Below, one piece after another: positions 35,498-37,147 of a DNA stretch of 37,147 nt (the first letter of the stretch is position 1; each line of letters starts with the position of its first letter). The notes under the pieces are model-generated. The model was not told the DNA's origin. It saw only the letters and a program-made list of their open reading frames with translations, and searched no databases. The stretch comes from Pseudomonadota bacterium (GTDB taxonomy: Bacteria > Bdellovibrionota_B > Oligoflexia > Oligoflexales > RGVZ01), in the NCBI GenBank assembly GCA_026390495.1, contig JAPLFV010000240.1:1-37147 (forward strand), given 5' to 3'. Both the position numbers and the translations under genes were made by a program.

Positions 35498-37018
35498 TTA
35501 TCTAACAGATTTGCAGGTGTCATTCTCAAATTTGCAGCCAGAAGATGACGATAAGCAAGCCTTTAAGTCGTTTTTAAACTGTTGGCATGAACCGGCTCGT
35601 TCCATACATTCGCGTTTTGAGATTTCACCGTAACTATCTACCTCGGTAATGGCAAATATGCATTGAGAATGTTTATTGCAAATTGTGCCGTTTTCTCTGT
35701 ACTGAGCGCAACTACCCGTAGAAAGGACACAGGAGTACTCGGATGGTGCCCCAAGGTCATCATATTTTCGAACGATATATTCACACCCAGGAATTGATTT
35801 GCACTGTGTTTCTGACGAACTATTTTTAAAACACGCCTGCGCATTGATGCCGGTCACGGGGTCGGCGCAAGCTGTTTTGCTAGGTTCGCCGTAGTCATCA
35901 AACTCCAAATTGACCCATTTACATTTTCTTAGACTTTTTGAGCAGGCCCTTTGGTCGGCCTCGAGAAGCCGGCATGACGCATATCGACTCACGCATTCAA
36001 ACACCGCATCATTATTTAGGGATTTTTTAACTGGCATACAGTTTGTGTTTTGCAGGCACTGGTCTGTGTCTGAATTTAACTGACGGCAGGTTTTGGCGTT
36101 CGCATATTCTTGATCGTCCAGTGCAGCAACGGCAGGGTCCGGATTGCGAATAATCAGATCTTCAGCATCAGCCCCTTCACAGAGGGTATCCAAAGTACCC
36201 GTGCGAAATTTACTGAAGTCTATAACGTATTTGTCGACGATATCCCCAAGCTTCTGCCGCACATCAAACCACTGCCGGCGTGAGAAACAGAAGTTTGCAG
36301 CACTTGCGGTTCGAGAAACAATGGCCTTGGCTTCTGGTAAATCAGATTTTGAAGCAATAGACTCGATATCTTCAAAGAGCTTTGGTCGTGTTTCTTCAAC
36401 GAGACTAAGCGCCTTTACAAACACGGTGAAAAGTACTTTCGTTGCATTCTTGCCATCGTCGTCCTTACGGTCTTTTTTGGAAACAAAAGGTGCTTTGTTC
36501 CAAAGTTCCGGGACTGTGGCAAAAACTTCCAAAACATCTTCTGGGCTGGCTAAAATATCCTTGATACAGGTTCGATCTCGCACAATCCAAAAGCCTGATC
36601 CAGGCCATCGTTCATCAACAACAACTTCCTTGTTTGTGCGATTTGGTCCAGAACAACGATCTTCAAGCTCAATGACTACGAGCCAAGGCCCCTGACGACC
36701 TGCCTTGCCTAGGTATTCTGCTGCATAGCGCTCATTGTATGCTGGGTGTTGGCTACCATACAGTCCCCTTCGTTCGACTGTATAGTCCGATCCAGTAGAA
36801 GGGATTTTTGTCCAGACCTCAGCGCTTGGAGGGCCTACATAGTCCTTGTAAGGTTCAAGGTAATCAAACATTCCAAAATGATACAAAAATTTTGGGGGAT
36901 CTAGCTCAATAGGAACATCGCCAAAGCGAAGTGCAGATTGGCCAGTTGTTTTTGTTTTACAAGAACAAAAAAATGAAATGAGCATAATTGTTGACAATAT
37001 TATGGAGGAGCGATTCAT
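35498..37018 (-). CDS. Cys-rich putative lipoprotein (506 aa), paralog of the left-edge CDS
   Basis: MNRSSIILSTIMLISFFCSCKTK signal/lipobox-like; RRGLYGSQHPAYNERYAAEYL and WPGSGFWIVRDRTCIKD blocks shared with 1..1325; C-terminal half has repeated six-Cys-like units. Confidence 0.85.
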   Translation of the reverse strand: MNRSSIILSTIMLISFFCSCKTKTTGQSALRFGDVPIELDPPKFLYHFGMFDYLEPYKDYVGPPSAEVWTKIPSTGSDYTVERRGLYGSQHPAYNERYAAEYLGKAGRQGPWLVVIELEDRCSGPNRTNKEVVVDERWPGSGFWIVRDRTCIKDILASPEDVLEVFATVPELWNKAPFVSKKDRKDDDGKNATKVLFTVFVKALSLVEETRPKLFEDIESIASKSDLPEAKAIVSRTASAANFCFSRRQWFDVRQKLGDIVDKYVIDFSKFRTGTLDTLCEGADAEDLIIRNPDPAVAALDDQEYANAKTCRQLNSDTDQCLQNTNCMPVKKSLNNDAVFECVSRYASCRLLEADQRACSKSLRKCKWVNLEFDDYGEPSKTACADPVTGINAQACFKNSSSETQCKSIPGCEYIVRKYDDLGAPSEYSCVLSTGSCAQYRENGTICNKHSQCIFAITEVDSYGEISKRECMERAGSCQQFKNDLKACLSSSSGCKFENDTCKSVR

Positions 37019-37147
37019 CAGTTATCCTCAAACGGTTGGACTAAACGCGCAAATTAGATAATCCATTTTCAATATGTTATCATATCATCATTTGGATAAA
37101 TATAATATCGAGCTATAAATCCCACCATTTGAAGGTAATTTACCTGG

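Noticed and set aside
36144-36695. Plus-strand ORF of 183 aa
   Set aside because: Antisense shadow of the 506-aa Cys-rich lipoprotein; low-complexity Ser/Arg-rich translation with no motif.
1-37147. CRISPR arrays, tRNA/rRNA genes, intact transposases, phage genes
   Set aside because: No regularly spaced direct repeats, cloverleaf-like tRNA sequences, rRNA blocks or transposase/integrase motifs were recognised on reading the ORFs and intergenic regions.

Overview
The window looks like a low-to-moderate GC chromosomal segment of a Gram-negative, lipoprotein-rich bacterium; a Bdellovibrionota/Oligoflexia-like origin is a guess from gene style only. It encodes about 25 supportable CDSs: GT4 glycosyltransferase, polysaccharide deacetylase, CorA, O-antigen-ligase-like protein, DUF4143-type ATPase, several outer-membrane or lipoprotein-like proteins, Lgt, a 4'-phosphopantetheinyl transferase, gamma-glutamyltranspeptidase, PyrF, a 7TMR-DISM histidine kinase, a DnaQ-like exonuclease, a GAF/HD-GYP protein, proline dehydrogenase, an MlaF-like ABC ATPase, an LpxL/HtrB-like acyltransferase and two HAD-type proteins. 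The headline is a 1582-aa single ORF (11780..16528, minus). It reads as a four-part fusion: malate-synthase-like, OHCU decarboxylase (UraD), serine beta-lactamase-fold hydrolase, then a two-repeat allantoicase. This is a candidate megaenzyme linking urate/allantoin degradation to glyoxylate assimilation. Its start codon overlaps the stop of an upstream lipoprotein gene (ATGA), and that gene follows an OMP-like gene. Other notable points: a truncated CDS at the left edge (1..1325, minus) that the ORF track misses and that is paralogous to the Cys-rich lipoprotein at the right edge; a frame-shifting 46-bp imperfect duplication in a signal-peptide region; a MITE-like palindromic element read into the 5' extension of the proline dehydrogenase ORF; and a multi-hairpin intergenic element. 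No tRNA, rRNA, CRISPR array or transposase gene was recognised. All family calls are from reading motifs by eye; no search was run.
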